In this document: one piece after another, positions 1-12,442 of the stretch
How positions within the stretch are numbered: position 1 is the stretch's first letter
How the letters are laid out: each line of letters begins with the position of its first letter
NCBI GenBank assembly: GCA_037903475.1
Contig: JBAJFG010000070.1
Span: 124,001-188,000, forward strand
From: Ancylostoma caninum
Lineage: Eukaryota > Nematoda > Chromadorea > Rhabditida > Ancylostomatidae
DNA: 64,000 nt
Direction of reading: 5' to 3'
The notes under the pieces: generated by a model
What the model saw: only the letters and a program-made list of their open reading frames with translations
Told to the model about the DNA's origin: nothing
Databases searched by the model: none
Made by a program: the position numbers and the translations under genes

Positions 1-372
1 GCCGTTAGAAACAACAGCGTTGGTTTCCTAGCCCTGTGAAAGCTAGTATGTGCTTCGGATTTCGCACACTCACACTCGATAAATGACGACAGCGATAATA
101 AGACAAAAAAATTTGCAAAAATTCAAGAGTACAAAAATCGAACGTGCTCAAGAGAGTGGCAAGAATCGACAGCAATGGAGAAACGTGAAACGGGTGGGAG
201 TGAGGGGTGGGATCAGCTTATAATCATCGCTTGGTCGTTAGTTCTATGGTGAAGGGTGACCCATTGTCAACCCAGAGTAAAAGGTGGAAGATACCAGTGT
301 TACTCGAAAGAAAGGGAGATGAAATATGATAGGACATGCTCATAGTTGAACTCAAAGTAAATGATAATGAGT

Positions 373-646
373 TACAGTGGACGTCAATGGCGGTGGCCCA
401 TCCGCGGCCTCATGGAGCACGCCGCGCAACCGCGCCACTAGCGTCGTAAACGATGTTTTCTGCTGCTTTTATGCTATATCTAGAGATTTTCTGCCCGATT
501 TTAAGGATTTTTGACCAAAACTGGGAAGAAAACGACCAGAAGTAGCATTCTGACAGTAGACGACACCGGTCCCGGCGCGAGCGGCGCGGTTGCGCTGCGT
601 CCTTCTCGAGGCCGCAGATGGGCCACCGCCATTGCCGTCCACTGTA
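373..646. mobile_element. TA-flanked MITE, copy 1
   Basis: The element has inverted ends of roughly 50 bp (CAGTGGACGTCAATGGCGGT at the left) and is flanked by TA on each side, as in Tc1/mariner insertions. Internally the CGCAACCGCGCC motif is also inverted. Three overlapping open frames on the minus strand are products of the inverted GC-rich arms, not genes. Confidence 0.8.
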
Positions 647-806
647 CATATGAGGCCTGAATATAAAGAATTGCAGCCGAAACTGTGTAGACAAAAAAAT
701 TCCATAGCAATTCCTTAATCATTTGTTTGTTTATCTCAACTTTCATATGAAGGCAATCTATAGTAGATGAGTGCTTTTAACGTGTGGGCCTCTATCAGTC
801 CTTGAT

Positions 807-960
807 GCAGCTCATACGCATGCGTTTGCGACTTCGCGACGACCGCGCGTTCTTTTCATCAAGGATGTGCGTGCCGCGTTCACCGGTCTTTATGGAAAAT
901 CCTTCGCAAATGGTTGCGTGCGTCTAACGCGCGACTGACGCACCTAGTATGAACTGCCCC
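807..960. mobile_element. Partial copy of the GGGCAATTTATAC-type MITE
   Basis: It matches the right half of copy A (CTTTATGGAAAATCCTTCGC, then GCGCGACTGACGCAC and AGTATGAACTGCCCC). The left end is missing or diverged. Confidence 0.5.
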
Positions 961-1529
961 ATACCGGTTACTCATGGAAAAGTTCGTTACTTGGTCCGCT
1001 CTGAGAAAATTGTGAAGTCTGCACGAAATGATTTTCAAACTTCCACTTAGTTATTTGGGGACAAAAATGAACCGCTGAAAATGAACGATAACACTAAAAA
1101 TTTGCGAAACTTCAGAATAAATTACAGATCTATACTCTTATATAAAGTCTTTTAATTTGGATAGTGTGTCTCCTCGTGATGGGACGTTGAGTATCTACAC
1201 ACGCTACTCGAATGCAATGGTTTAGCTAAAAGCGCACCGATGGCTAGCGCTTCACCTTCTCGCTATCACTTGCAAAATCAATAGTGCAGGAGGAGTTAAA
1301 TGAGAGCAGACGGATATAACAAGTATGTACTCATGTTTACACAATTACAGCAGTCGCTATACATCCAGAAAAACCTGAAGCTTTGCTGCTCATCGGTGAA
1401 TCACAGGGAACAGTTCACCACTGCAGAAAGCTGGACGGGATTAAGGCTGCGAGCGTACACATTCCTGGAACGGAAGAGAGAAAATGTTATGAGCAAAAAA
1501 ATGAATTAATTGATTAATTAATTGATGAA

Positions 1530-1588
1530 CGGATGAACGAATGAATGAATGAATGAATGAACGAATGAATGAGCGAATGAATGAATGA
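1530..1588. repeat. (GAAT)n microsatellite
   Basis: Tandem GAAT/GAAC tetranucleotides, slightly interrupted. Confidence 0.85.
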
Positions 1589-2710
1589 GATCAAATCTAT
1601 TCGGGACCCCTTGAGGAACGATTTGTCTCCATATTTAACAGCAAAGAGAGAGATCTCGATTATGTGGTTAAAAAGCTAGAGGCGCAGTGATAAAAAGGTC
1701 CGTAAGGACTGCAATGGAATGCTGCAGTAGAATGTTCTTTTTTGCTGCGGTCTTTCTGCCTCCTCCTGTACTGGTTCGGAAGGACCCCAGCAAAAGTGTA
1801 GAGAAGTCTAAGTCTTGGAAAAACAGCAGCAGAAAGTCGGAAGGAGTGCGGCAGAATGCAGGATATTTTAGGTGATCATAGGATTTGATTTTACCCTGAA
1901 TTTGACTCCTTGATTTCGCTGAGAGAAATAAATACCTTCGGAGGAAACAGTCCCAAAAACACCGTGTCCTTGAGGATCGTCGCCTTCATAGCGCTTAGGC
2001 ACATAGGCTTCAACATAAACTTCGACTCCTGGCACGTTTTAGTATAGTTTCACATAAACAATGAAAGATTCCAGGATAACAAGAGGAAGCCGACCAGCTT
2101 AGAAGATAGAATGCTCGAGAAATACACAGCGGTTCGTGTGTTTTTCCGCTGCGTAGAAGAAATGCAGAACGAACTCGCGTACACATCGAGTGCATGTTGT
2201 TATGGATAAATCACTTCACGCTGGAGAGCCATGATACAACGCTCGAATGCCGAAATATGAACTGCTTTTCACTGGGAAAGAATAGCTGCATAGAAAAGAG
2301 TAGCTGAAAAACACGCTGTAACTGGCTTTGCATTCCCAATGATCAGAAATTTATTGTTACTTTGAGAGCACAAAGTCAAACAGAGGCTTTTTTCGAAAAC
2401 ACTTTGTAAGCGGTAGTGTTCTGCAGAGGCGTTTTTTGTTTTCCGGATCTGAAGAGGTCAACATATCAAGGAACGCCAGCTACGATGTGGCAGAGACATG
2501 TTTAAACACTGGCAAGGTGTGGCGAAAATGCCAACAATTCGTCATAACACTGGCGGCGAAATGTCTGTCACAGCGACGACGGGACTGGCTACTTTAGCTG
2601 AGTGAGAGAAAGAAAACTTTATTGAGATGGATTCACTTGTTTCTACTGTTCGAGAAATGTTCACGGAATAAAAAAGAGGTAGATGAACAGCTGCTATATG
2701 TATATGTATA

Positions 2711-2731
2711 GTATATATATATATATATATA
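2711..2731. repeat. (TA)n microsatellite
   Basis: Ten TA dinucleotides next to a diverged GTATA tract. Confidence 0.85.
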
Positions 2732-3339
2732 CGAACAGAGGCCAGACTTGTAATATAATATCCTGCTATATAAAGACTGGTAAGGGTCCAGATTTTTCTG
2801 GCGTCAGACCATGAGAGTCTTGGGAAATCTTTTGTGCAGTGCAGTGCATAGACAATGGTGGAGGGAGAGATGCGCAGACGTCATACGAAAAACCGATTTA
2901 TGGAGCGAGATGAGACTAGATCTTCGCGGGACCCGCAATTGCGAAATCCTTGCACAGTGACTGTCCTACGCTGGCGGTCTCATAGTCAACCGATGAGACA
3001 GAGCTAGCAAGGCTTTAAGGCAGCACATTATACGGAGCTGGATAGCCACTGCTCTTCACTCAAAACTAACTGTTGCATCGCAGATCAGCGTGAGCGAGAT
3101 CCGTGTGCGGCCTGGGAGCTCTCTATGCCCAGTGCAGCGGTGGTACCCGCCGCACTTCCCACATGCCGCACGTTCTCGTCCTAGCATCCGTCCGAGAATT
3201 CTGAACGATTCTGCAGCCAGGGAAGAGATTCCAGTTGTACACTCACATGCATAGAAAAAGTGCCTCATTACAGACCACTGTGACACTTCCTGTGATCAAG
3301 TATGTAATTATTCAAATTTTCTGGATTTACAAAGGGTAA
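2732..3339. other. No gene seen
   Basis: The interval has short frames without family signals or paired splice sites. Confidence 0.5.
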
Positions 3340-4825
3340 GGACGCACGGACGATAGGTGTGCCAGGGGCGAATAGTGACAGATACCGTTATGTCGATGGA
3401 GTAGCGGCTGTACTGTGACTCAACGTTGCGGAAAAGCCAAGATACGGGTTCGCAGATGGAGGAGGGGTGTGACATGGCCCAGGTGGGAGAAATGCCAGAA
3501 TAGGGGTTCAACGATGGACGATGGGTCTGTGGTGGCCAAAAAGTGAGTGAATGACAGGAAACGGTCATGCCGATGGAACAGGGGTCCGTTGTGGTCCAGC
3601 TGTGAGGAACACAAGCATTCTGGTAAACTGAAGGGAGGATGGGTCTGTTGAGGCCTGAAAGTTGAGGGAACGCCAGCATTCGGGTCTAACGAAGGGGGTC
3701 TTCTGGGGCACGAAAGTTAAGGGAACTCCAAGATACGGGCACGCAGATGGAAGAGGGGGTGCGTTGTGGTCTGAAAATGTGGGGAACGCCAAGATACGGG
3801 TTTGCTGGCATAGGAGAGGTCCGGTATGCCCCTGGTGCGAGGAACGCCAGAATATGGGTCTGTTGTAGCCAAAACTGTGAGAATGACAGGATACGGTTAC
3901 GCAGATGGAAAGATGGCTCAGTTGTTAAAAACGACAGCATTCGCGTCCATTGGAGAGGGGATGAGTCTGCTGTGGCCTGAAAGCTAAGCTCACTCCAGGA
4001 TACGGATTCCTGAATGGTGGAGGGGATGTGCTGTGGTCCAAAAATGTGGAGAACGCCAAAATACGGGTTCGCTGGTGTAAGAGAGGTCCGGTGTGCCCCA
4101 GGTGCGAGGAACGCCAGAATATGAGTCTGTTGTGGCCAAAACTGTGAGAATGCCAGGATGCGGTTATGACGATGGAGTGGGGGTCCGCTGTGGCCCGGAT
4201 GTGAGGAACGCCAGGATATGAGGTACAATGAAGTTAGATGGGTCTGTTGCGCCCTAAAAGTGTGGAAATCCCAGTATGCGGTTGTGCCGATGGAGGAGAG
4301 GTCCGCTTTCACCCAATTGTGAGGAACGAGAAGATACTGTTGACGGATGGAGGAGGGGTCTGTTGGCCCAAGTGTGAGGAATAAAAGAGTTCGAGTCCAC
4401 CGATGGAAGATGGGTCTGCTTTGCCCTACAGTGTGGGAATCCCAGGGTCATGCCGATGGAATAGGGGTCCGCTGTGGCCCAGCTGTGAGGAACACCAGCA
4501 TTCTGGTCCACCGAAGGAGGGATGGGTCTGCTGGAGCCTGAAAGTTGAGGGAACTCCAGGATACGGGTTCGTGGATGCAGGAGGGGCTGCGCTGTGGTCT
4601 AAAAATGTAGGGAACGTCAAGGTAGGGGTTCGCGGGTATAAGAAAGGTCCGCTGTGGTCCAGGCGCTAGGAACGTCAGAATGTGGGTCTGATGTCCGCTT
4701 AATGTGTGGGAATGCCAGGATGCGGTTATGCCGATGGTAGAGAGGTCCGCTTTTACCTAATTGTGAGGAGCGAGAAGATACTGGTTCACGGATGGGGGAG
4801 AGGTCCGCTTTGGCCCAGGAATAAC
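3340..4825. repeat. Diverged minisatellite, unit 54-62 bp, about 25 copies
   Basis: The unit core is GGAACGCCAGGATACGGG, followed by CGATGGAGGAGGGGTCCGC and TGTGGCCCAAAAGTGTGA, and recurs across the block with 10-25% drift and length changes. Long frames (up to 208 codons on the minus strand, with repeated HRHNRILAF and PANPY peptides) are open only because the unit has few stops and a length near a multiple of three. No gene is called. Confidence 0.85.
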
Positions 4826-5538
4826 CCCTCCTGTGAATAACTGTGTGAATAGCTCAAATGGGAGAAACGCGCCTTAAAGAAAGATGTTCGTAAAACAACA
4901 ATCTCAACTTGAATTACTTCGAGTTCTTAATTACACTCTGTCGGTTACAGCAAATAGTCGACAGTTACTAGATTCATATAAATGATAAGCACGCGCAGAG
5001 TTGAGGATGACTAGCCATGGTAGGTGACATTTAAGAAATGCGGTGACAACAAACGAGGGATGTATCAATGCATCGGAAAGTGAATTTACATGGTGATGTG
5101 TGATAAAAAGTGCTCGAGCAAGGCGCATACAAGAAGTCCGGAGTTGGCTGGCCGGCGAGACTGGTGGAATACACGCAACTCATAAGGAGAATTTTGTACT
5201 CAAACTCAATTAATTAGTATCTTCGCTTCTATTTCAATTTCCTAAGGATTTCATAGGCGCGAAACTTTTGCACCTATCTCAAGTGGCTGCCCCACCCCGC
5301 TTTCTAGCGACCCATAGGGGCGCTAGTACATATATATGTATATATATTAATGTTGTTCTAAGAATCTTCTAGTCTGGGAATCAAGCTGCAAATCTGGGAA
5401 TCAAAATGCAATAGTATTGTTGTACGGAATAGAAGAAAAAATGGGATTACCGCCGAAATAGAGGTTGTAGACAATCAAAGATAAATAAGCAGCGAAGAAA
5501 TATTATTGATTGAAAATAAGCCAATGCAAGAATTTTTA

Positions 5539-5969
5539 TTAAAGGCAGCACTCACGGAAATTTTTGGGTTGATGATTTCGCGGTATATGAGGGTTTTAAA
5601 GCACGATGAACTCAACGACAACGATGAAGTAGCGCGAAACACACGAAAACACAGAAAATGATGGCGGTATTTCATGTATCCACAGCGCGGATGAGTGTTC
5701 CGTGATGGGTCCCGCCACGAAACCCTGCCAATGGTACGAATTCCACAAGCCCGCCTCCGCTAGACCACATTCGCACACCCTGTCAACGGCGTTAGCTGGC
5801 GCGATGAAGCCATTTTTGTCCATGTCGGCAGATGTGTCCACGGCTGCATCTTGGCAGGTACATAGGCGGCCATTCAACGTGTTCAACTTACCAGTGCAGT
5901 GTCCAGCAGTCGGCTACATGGTAAGCGAGTCATTTCAGAAGTGAGAATTTCCGTGAGTGCTGCCTTTAA
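5539..5969. mobile_element. TTAA-flanked MITE with AGGCAGCACTCACGG ends
   Basis: AGGCAGCACTCACGGAAATT at the left is mirrored at the right, and both are flanked by TTAA (5539-5542 and 5966-5969). TTAA duplication is the mark of piggyBac-type insertion. Open frames on both strands in the interior have no recognisable domain. Confidence 0.8.
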
Positions 5970-8900
5970 CGCTTATCTCACCCAAACGGATCTTCACACT
6001 GCGCATTGCGCAGGGTCCCACAGCGCACACTTGCGTACGGTAATTCACGCGCCACTGTCGCGTGCGGACAGCGCGGGTCGTCCGATCTTTATGTTCAGTC
6101 TCTCCTGTGCTGTCGTGCCAGATGGTTGGTTCTACTGTTCGCTTTTGTGTTGTCCTCGTATGTCGCTTACATTAAATGCCTTTCTACATCTCGAGTTACA
6201 GGCGTTTTCCACCTTCAATATATGAGCAGACTTCCAACAAATGGGAGTGCCCTTGCAATTGATTCTTGTTTGTGTTATTGATGTTATGTGATTGTATTGC
6301 GTTAGTAAACAATTTATAGCTTTATATGTATTGTCGTGCACATTGTACCTTGCGTAATTTCCATACCTTGTATCATTGTAGAATCACGAAACATCAATAT
6401 AAAATAAGGCACCGAAGCGAGATCAGTGCTTTTTATGCACCTTCAACCTTCTCTCGCTCTCGCTCAAGCCTACTAAGCCGAGGTTAACCCTTGCCAGATG
6501 TTACCATAGTCGTGGCATATCGCATATCGAACAGTCTTTAGGTTCAGGAATAACTTTGTGCGTCTAGGTAAAAATAAATTGTTTGCGACATTGATATTTA
6601 CCGCTGCAGCAGGATTCATGTATTCAATTAAAATGGTGCAAGTATGTTCAAACACCTTGTGGGTGGGGCTGGGCCCCCGGGGCTCAGCAGTGGTAGCCAA
6701 GATCGGACGGGAATTTTCGACTTGGCCGAGTTTATCTGTTGGGGTATGCCACCACTCAAGAAGGACACCTCCACGTGGCTACCCGTTTTGGTTGCTACCT
6801 GAGCGACTGCCGAGGGACCTTGAAGCATGCTGCGTTATATTAATGGTTTCACAAGCTGAGTCGCTAGAGTTGAGGAACATCGTACGGCTGATCTATTTTT
6901 CTGAATGGTAAGAAAAAATGTCATCTTGAATAGAGGTAATAAGAGAAGTGTCTGGTTTTGTGTACAGAAGTGAACAACAAGATAATATGAGGGGAGGAAC
7001 AAAAAATGTTAGGAAAACATGAACAATTATTCGAAAAGAGTTCTCTTTCAGATCTATGTATTCTTGTTGTTTTTCTCGTCGTCGCGTCAAAAGACTTGAA
7101 GGATGAGCTGCTCCGTCACAGAGACTTCCGAACCACGATACTGTTGCGAAAACTTTGAGGCGATTGTAACTTCTGCAACCGGAGAAGAATCACGGAATTT
7201 TCTCAGGAAAAACGTACCTGCAGCTGTCATACTACATGGGTTTTCTTCAACGTCTCAGGTTACAGAGGAGAAACAAGTTTCGAAAAACATTTCGTTGCAA
7301 ACGCCTACACTGCGTAGGTATTTCGAGACTTTTTGCTCTCGGAAACAGCCGGACACCTGTCCAGCAAATGTCATCGTTAATAATGATGATCAATAACCGA
7401 GGTGTCTGCGAGGAATTTATAGCTCTCAGTGTGTGGGCTTTTTTTCGTCTCTACTCCAGTTTGAGAATATTTTTTGATCTTCTGGAATGATTTTCATTTT
7501 TCGGAAATTATCTCGATTCAGCGAAAAATATCGAGATTCATTGACAGAAAACTCAGAAAATGTCAGGAATTCCTGATGTAGAAATAATATTAGGCTGATG
7601 CGAAATTAATTGCCGAAATGGACACACCAGTTCAAAGTTAAGTGTTGTAACTCTGCTCAAGCACAACTTTTTTCGACAGTTTAGCAGCCCTTCAATTCGA
7701 TAGATTCTCCTGAACAAATTGGCAAGGATTGCATGCCTCTATAAAAAATGAGATCACAAGTATTCGCAAATTTTTGTGAGGCGGTTTTAGCACGGTCCTG
7801 GTCAGTAGTTTACTGCTGTAGCAGGATTGCATCTGTAGCTCCAAAAAAGGACTACAGTAGGGTAATGGTCTGAGGAACAAGGTCAATGACTGAGAGCCTT
7901 GATGCCTCACTGCATCCGTTTTGCCAGGTGAAGTTTAGAATGTAAGGCTTGAGTCACCCTGGAGCAGGGGAAAATCAGCTTTTTTTTCCACTTCCAACCA
8001 CATCTATAGCAGATTCGCAGAAATCAACCCGAAATTACAATGAGGACTCTGCTGTCAATGACTGACTAGGTTAGAGAGTGCTGTGGTGGATCATACTCTT
8101 ACAGCACCACAAAATTCCTAACACAACCTTCCCTAGTGTGAAGATTTGATGTAGGAAAACTTAGAGGTGGGAGGACGTTTCTACCGATACAATGAATTCG
8201 CCTCCTTTTATCGTACAGTAACCAATCTCCATCTATAGCTATTACACGTTCTAGAAGTGGGCAATTTTGGGGCGAAAAATTAAGTTAGAAAAGATGTCAC
8301 AGCGGGTGAGACGCTGGTCTCAGTCAGATCCTGGGGTGTTCACATCCGCTCTTTCTTTGCCATGTCTGTTGAAGTCAAATGTTTTGAAACTGAAGCATAG
8401 TGAGCCCTCTTCCCTACCCTCAACGTCCAAATGGTTAGACCCGGTTTTGGTTCCACAACTGTTCTCAATGCTTGATCGTCAGCGAACAACTTGTGGTCAC
8501 GATTGGTTGTCTCGGGATCATAATCGACGAAAGAAAAATCTACGATCGAATAGCTCACACTGCCCCTTGGGAAGATGATTCCAAGCCAAAACAAACGCGA
8601 AATTACCGCATACCTGCGACAAAGAGTGATCGAGTTCGAAGTCATTAACCACTCGAAAATCACGTCGGCTCTTGATTTGTTCACGACTTCATAAAAACCC
8701 TCAGGAAAGAGCTAGCCGGAATATTCAAGAAGCATTCGAAAGAGGAGGGAAAGCGCTACCAGCTGCTCACATAAATTGGGCTAAATTTGCTCAAATTCGG
8801 CAGAAGAGAAAAGTTTATTTGAAGTCGATTTGCTATATGGTCTTCGAATGGTATGAACAGCAAAGATGGTTGAAAATAAGAGGTGAAAATACTAGGAACT

Positions 8901-10901
8901 CTTCGCATATTTTTAATAGGCTAGGTGAAACTGAAGTGTAAAAGCTCGTCGACAGATGAGACGTTTTCATGCAGTTCTCATAATTTCCCTCTCAACCAAA
9001 TGTGAAGAGAAGAAAAAAACTTCAAAAAAACGAAAAAAAAATGAAAAGAAGCACAGAAGTTACAAGTTAAAGACAAAAATTACAGTTAGGAATTCAATCC
9101 ATTTGTGAGGAAGACACTTTTATTTCAGAAAAAAAACACAAATGTTAAAAGAGGTGCAACTACTGGGGAGGTCGAAGACAACCAACCGGAGGGTGGTGCA
9201 CAAATGATGGATTGAAGGCGTGATTAGTAGCCACAATGTGAGTGCAAGAGATTTACAACGGTAGTTAGAAGAGGAATGAATGTTATTAGCTGAGTTATTG
9301 AAGGTATACCTAGTATTTATTGATCGGAAGCCCTAAGAGTCAACATTAAATAGAGATGAGAAACAAACAGAAGTTAGCATTTGAATGGGCGTAATATGTA
9401 GTAGTATATTAATATCCATAAGGTGAACAGGCTAAATAAAGATGCCCCAACGTGGGTAGCGTTGTTGCCTAGTGTTTCTGTTCATATTTTTTAATTATTA
9501 AGTTAAAGGTAGTGTCCCTCTTCATAGTCGATTTCGAGATTCTGAGGTCAGAAGAATCACCAAGCGGTGCTGATCACGGTGATATGCATATTTTCTTATA
9601 AAGGTGGCGAGAAACTCCTTTTTGAACACTCTCTCTTTGGAGAGTTCGAAATACCCATTGCGACAGCTACCATAAGGAGTTGTGCAGGTGCGCCATGCCA
9701 TGAGAGCTCTGATATCGACCTCTGGTGTCTAATGTGCTACTCCACATGGTAGCTGTCACAAGGCCACCAACGAACTCCCCCCAAAAATGAAGGGATCAAG
9801 GAGGAGTTTTTTTTTTTTGGGGAAATATGCACACCATAATGATTAGATTACTTGAAGGTTCTTGTGATGTCAATATATCACAGTCGATTCCTGGTAAGAT
9901 GCTCATCCTAATAAACAAGTGAATAAGCGGGAACACCATCATGATTTTGCATTAATTAAGAGATGCTCAATTTGCAGTTTACATCTTGTTCTTATTTCTC
10001 CAAATAAACGAAGACGGAAGGAAAAATTTTGGAAATATTCTAAGAAATCCTTGAATCTTTTTCTTCTTCACAAAATTTCTTTTTTCTTCACAAAATGCCG
10101 TAAATCTGCCTCCGCCATGATGTCGGAGAACAACAGAACATCAGCGCTCCAGATTTTCTCTCAAATCTTGCTGTGTTGGCATGCTACTCTTTAAGACGAA
10201 CAGTCACAGGCGGCAGGAAGAAAAGACAAGTAATCAAGGAATTTCATGCTTGCCGGCGCGGAACACTTGACCATGTGGCCGAAAGTTTATTGGTGGCGGG
10301 TTACGGCGCATGTGTTGAGAAGGCTGCATCGAAGAAAACGATAATTTGGTGTAGACTACTTTACAGCATATGCAAGCTCGTGTTTGCTCAGGGTTTTCAG
10401 AATTTTCAGAATTCGACGCTTTGCCCCATTTTTTTCTGCGAGAGCTCCTGTTCACCACAAAATAGAAAGTTCAGACAGGTTAGTAAAGGTCTCACCGTAA
10501 TTTCCGGGCAAAAGATAGAATGTGGTCTACACATAATTAGTACATTAAAGGCAATCAACTAGGTGGTCAGAGTTTATCAAACGACGAGCCACCTTTAACT
10601 GCCCACGTTTACTTTGCAGAGTGTGGTATGGAACTACTTCGCTTGGAAATCACTTTAAGACCGTTTGCCAACCGGTGTGAGCTCTTCGTCTTGCATGGTG
10701 ACAGGTTAGTTGAGCTCATCCGGAGCGATTAAGCTATTCCGGGAGGGATTCTAACAACATATAAGAGTCTAACAGTATTTGAAAGAACTAAATTTATTCG
10801 TGTTTTGAACCATGCACTACTTAGAAACTTGCAATTCCGCCGTATTTTAAGGCTTTGATATATCCGATTATATTATATACAGAACTTATATTCGATTCTG
10901 T
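5970..10901. other. No confident gene
   Basis: I tested the open frames near 6560, 7100, 8270-8680, 9570 and 10170. None shows a recognisable domain, paired splice sites or a consistent frame. A short inverted pair (GACAGCTACCAT at 9661 and ATGGTAGCTGTC at 9747) is the only structure noted. Confidence 0.45.
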
Positions 10902-11187
10902 ATAAGGGATAAAAGATAAAGTGGTCGGCGTTAATCAATCCCGTCACGAGGGATGCACCACACATTCGACTTCATCTGAGCATCGTAGAGGCGTTGAATG
11001 CGTATGTGCCTTGTACAATGAATTGCGGGGGGCAGCCGATGTACCAAGTCAGTGCTTCATCCTCCCAGACTCCTCCGGTACCAATTTACTGACCCCGGAG
11101 GGATGGAAGGCTTGGTTGGCCTCGGGCGGGATCGAACCATCGATCGTGTGCGTGCGCAGCGAGCCTCTTACCACTGCGCCACACGCC
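10902..11187 (-). mobile_element. tRNA-derived SINE, minus orientation
   Basis: Read on the minus strand, it has GTGGCGCAGTGGTAAGAGGC, GGTTCGATCCCGCC, GGTAAATTGGTACCGGAGG and CTTGGTACATCGG in the same order as the copy at 21771, and ends CACTTTATCTTTTATCCC. The two copies differ in the anticodon region and by scattered changes. The open frames across it are not genes. Confidence 0.8.
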
Positions 11188-11818
11188 TCTTTCAAAGCTT
11201 TGAACTCAGGAAAATTAGGAATCGTGTTTTACATGAGATTGGAAGAAGCAAACTGCCTTGGCTGCCTTCCTTGCATTGGCTCCGCCCACTCCCCAGTACG
11301 GCCTATATAAGCGCCGCTCTTAGAACGTGCGTGCAGTACACCTCAGTAAGTCACTTGCGACCGTGGATGATGGAACGAAAGTTTAACCGGATAGATAGAT
11401 GATGGAGAGGGAGTTAGCGGACCCTAGAGTCCTGCGCAGTATCGATTGTCTACCGATGGTGTGATGAGTTGATTGTTTCGAATGGTATCAAGGATAGAGC
11501 CGGCGCCTTAAACACTGGATGCCTCCTGATGGTATTGTGTTCAGGGTGTGGTGATATAGCCGCCCTGATAGAGGAAGGAGAGTGAGCTCTTGGGGTTGCA
11601 GCCTTTCATTAGGACGTTCGGGTCCCCTAGACTAAGCGCTTAGTAAGTACCCTCCGGGGGTTCTTCAAAAGCGGAGTACGCAGAAGAGGTACACTAGGAC
11701 CATGGGCACGTATTTGGGCTCACTTGCTCGATGGGGGCTAACACCCTTCCGGAGTCACCATCTGGCCTTGGAGGCGAAACTGTTTGGGAGAAGGCGACAA
11801 CCTGCTCAGGGTAATAAA
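11188..11818. other. GC-rich unannotated segment with a promoter-like cluster
   Basis: Between the SINE and the foldback is 630 bp of GC-rich DNA without a convincing long frame. At 11274-11309 ATTGG (inverted CCAAT), CTCCGCCCAC (GC box) and CTATATAAG (TATA) occur in promoter order. The rest shows no recognisable family; a retroelement 5' region is one possibility. Confidence 0.3.
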
Positions 11819-12442
11819 CCTCAGGATCATTTCTGAGATTTCAATGTTAAAAGAATCTCTAGGAGCTGGTGATCACAAAGGTATACGTGATTCCCTGCAA
11901 GATTAGGAAACCTCATTTTCGAGCCCCAATTTTTAAGGAGCCTTTGGGCGGAGCTAAGAAACTTGCCGAATTATTCGCTCCAGGAGACGCACCTTCTGGA
12001 GAAATTCGTGCTATTCGTGAGAGTTCTTAATCCACTCCCTAATAGAATAGGAAATGCGCTCCATGTATGACTTGCAAAGGAGTTAACGGTCCGGAAATCC
12101 GGAAACCCTGTAATTTCGCCTTGGCTCCGGAGCTAATACGCGATTGCAGGGATTCTGTCCAACGTTCTTCCTTTCTCGCCGCAAATGGAGCGCAGTTTTT
12201 ATTCCGTTAGAGAGTTGATGAGGAACTCTCACGAATAATACGAATTTCTTCAGGAGGTGCGCTTTCGGGAGTGAACTCAGGAAGTTTCTTGGCTCCGCCC
12301 CCGACCCCGCCAAAAGGCTCTTTAAAAATTGAGGCTCGGAAACGGGGTTTTTCACCAGTCTTGCATGGAATCACGTATACCGTTGTGATCACCAGCTCCT
12401 GGAGATTCTTTTAATATTAGAATCTCAAAAACGATCCTGAGG
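11819..12442. repeat. Large foldback (inverted repeat) element
   Basis: The outer 11819-12050 and 12190-12442 are inverted copies. CCTCAGGATC, TTAAAAGAATCTC, GGAGCTGGTGATCACAA, GGTATACGTGATTCC and GAGCC..CAATTTTTAA occur in both arms in mirrored order. The arms are about 240 bp and mostly matched, and the centre is about 140 bp. This is the shape of a foldback transposon or MITE. Minus-strand open frames within it are shadows. Confidence 0.8.

Larger units (their letters stand above)
647..2710. other. No gene seen
   Basis: Apart from the MITE fragment (807-960) and the GAAT repeat, only short unsupported frames occur. 1690-1875 is a GCAG-rich inverted region resembling 25200-25360. Confidence 0.5.

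Noticed and set aside
3686..4312. 208-codon frame on the minus strand
   Set aside because: It lies wholly in the minisatellite; the repeated peptide follows the DNA unit and several frames are open at once.
8267..8684. Overlapping frames on both strands, suspected transposase
   Set aside because: No DDE/DDD motif, helix-turn-helix or terminal repeats could be identified.
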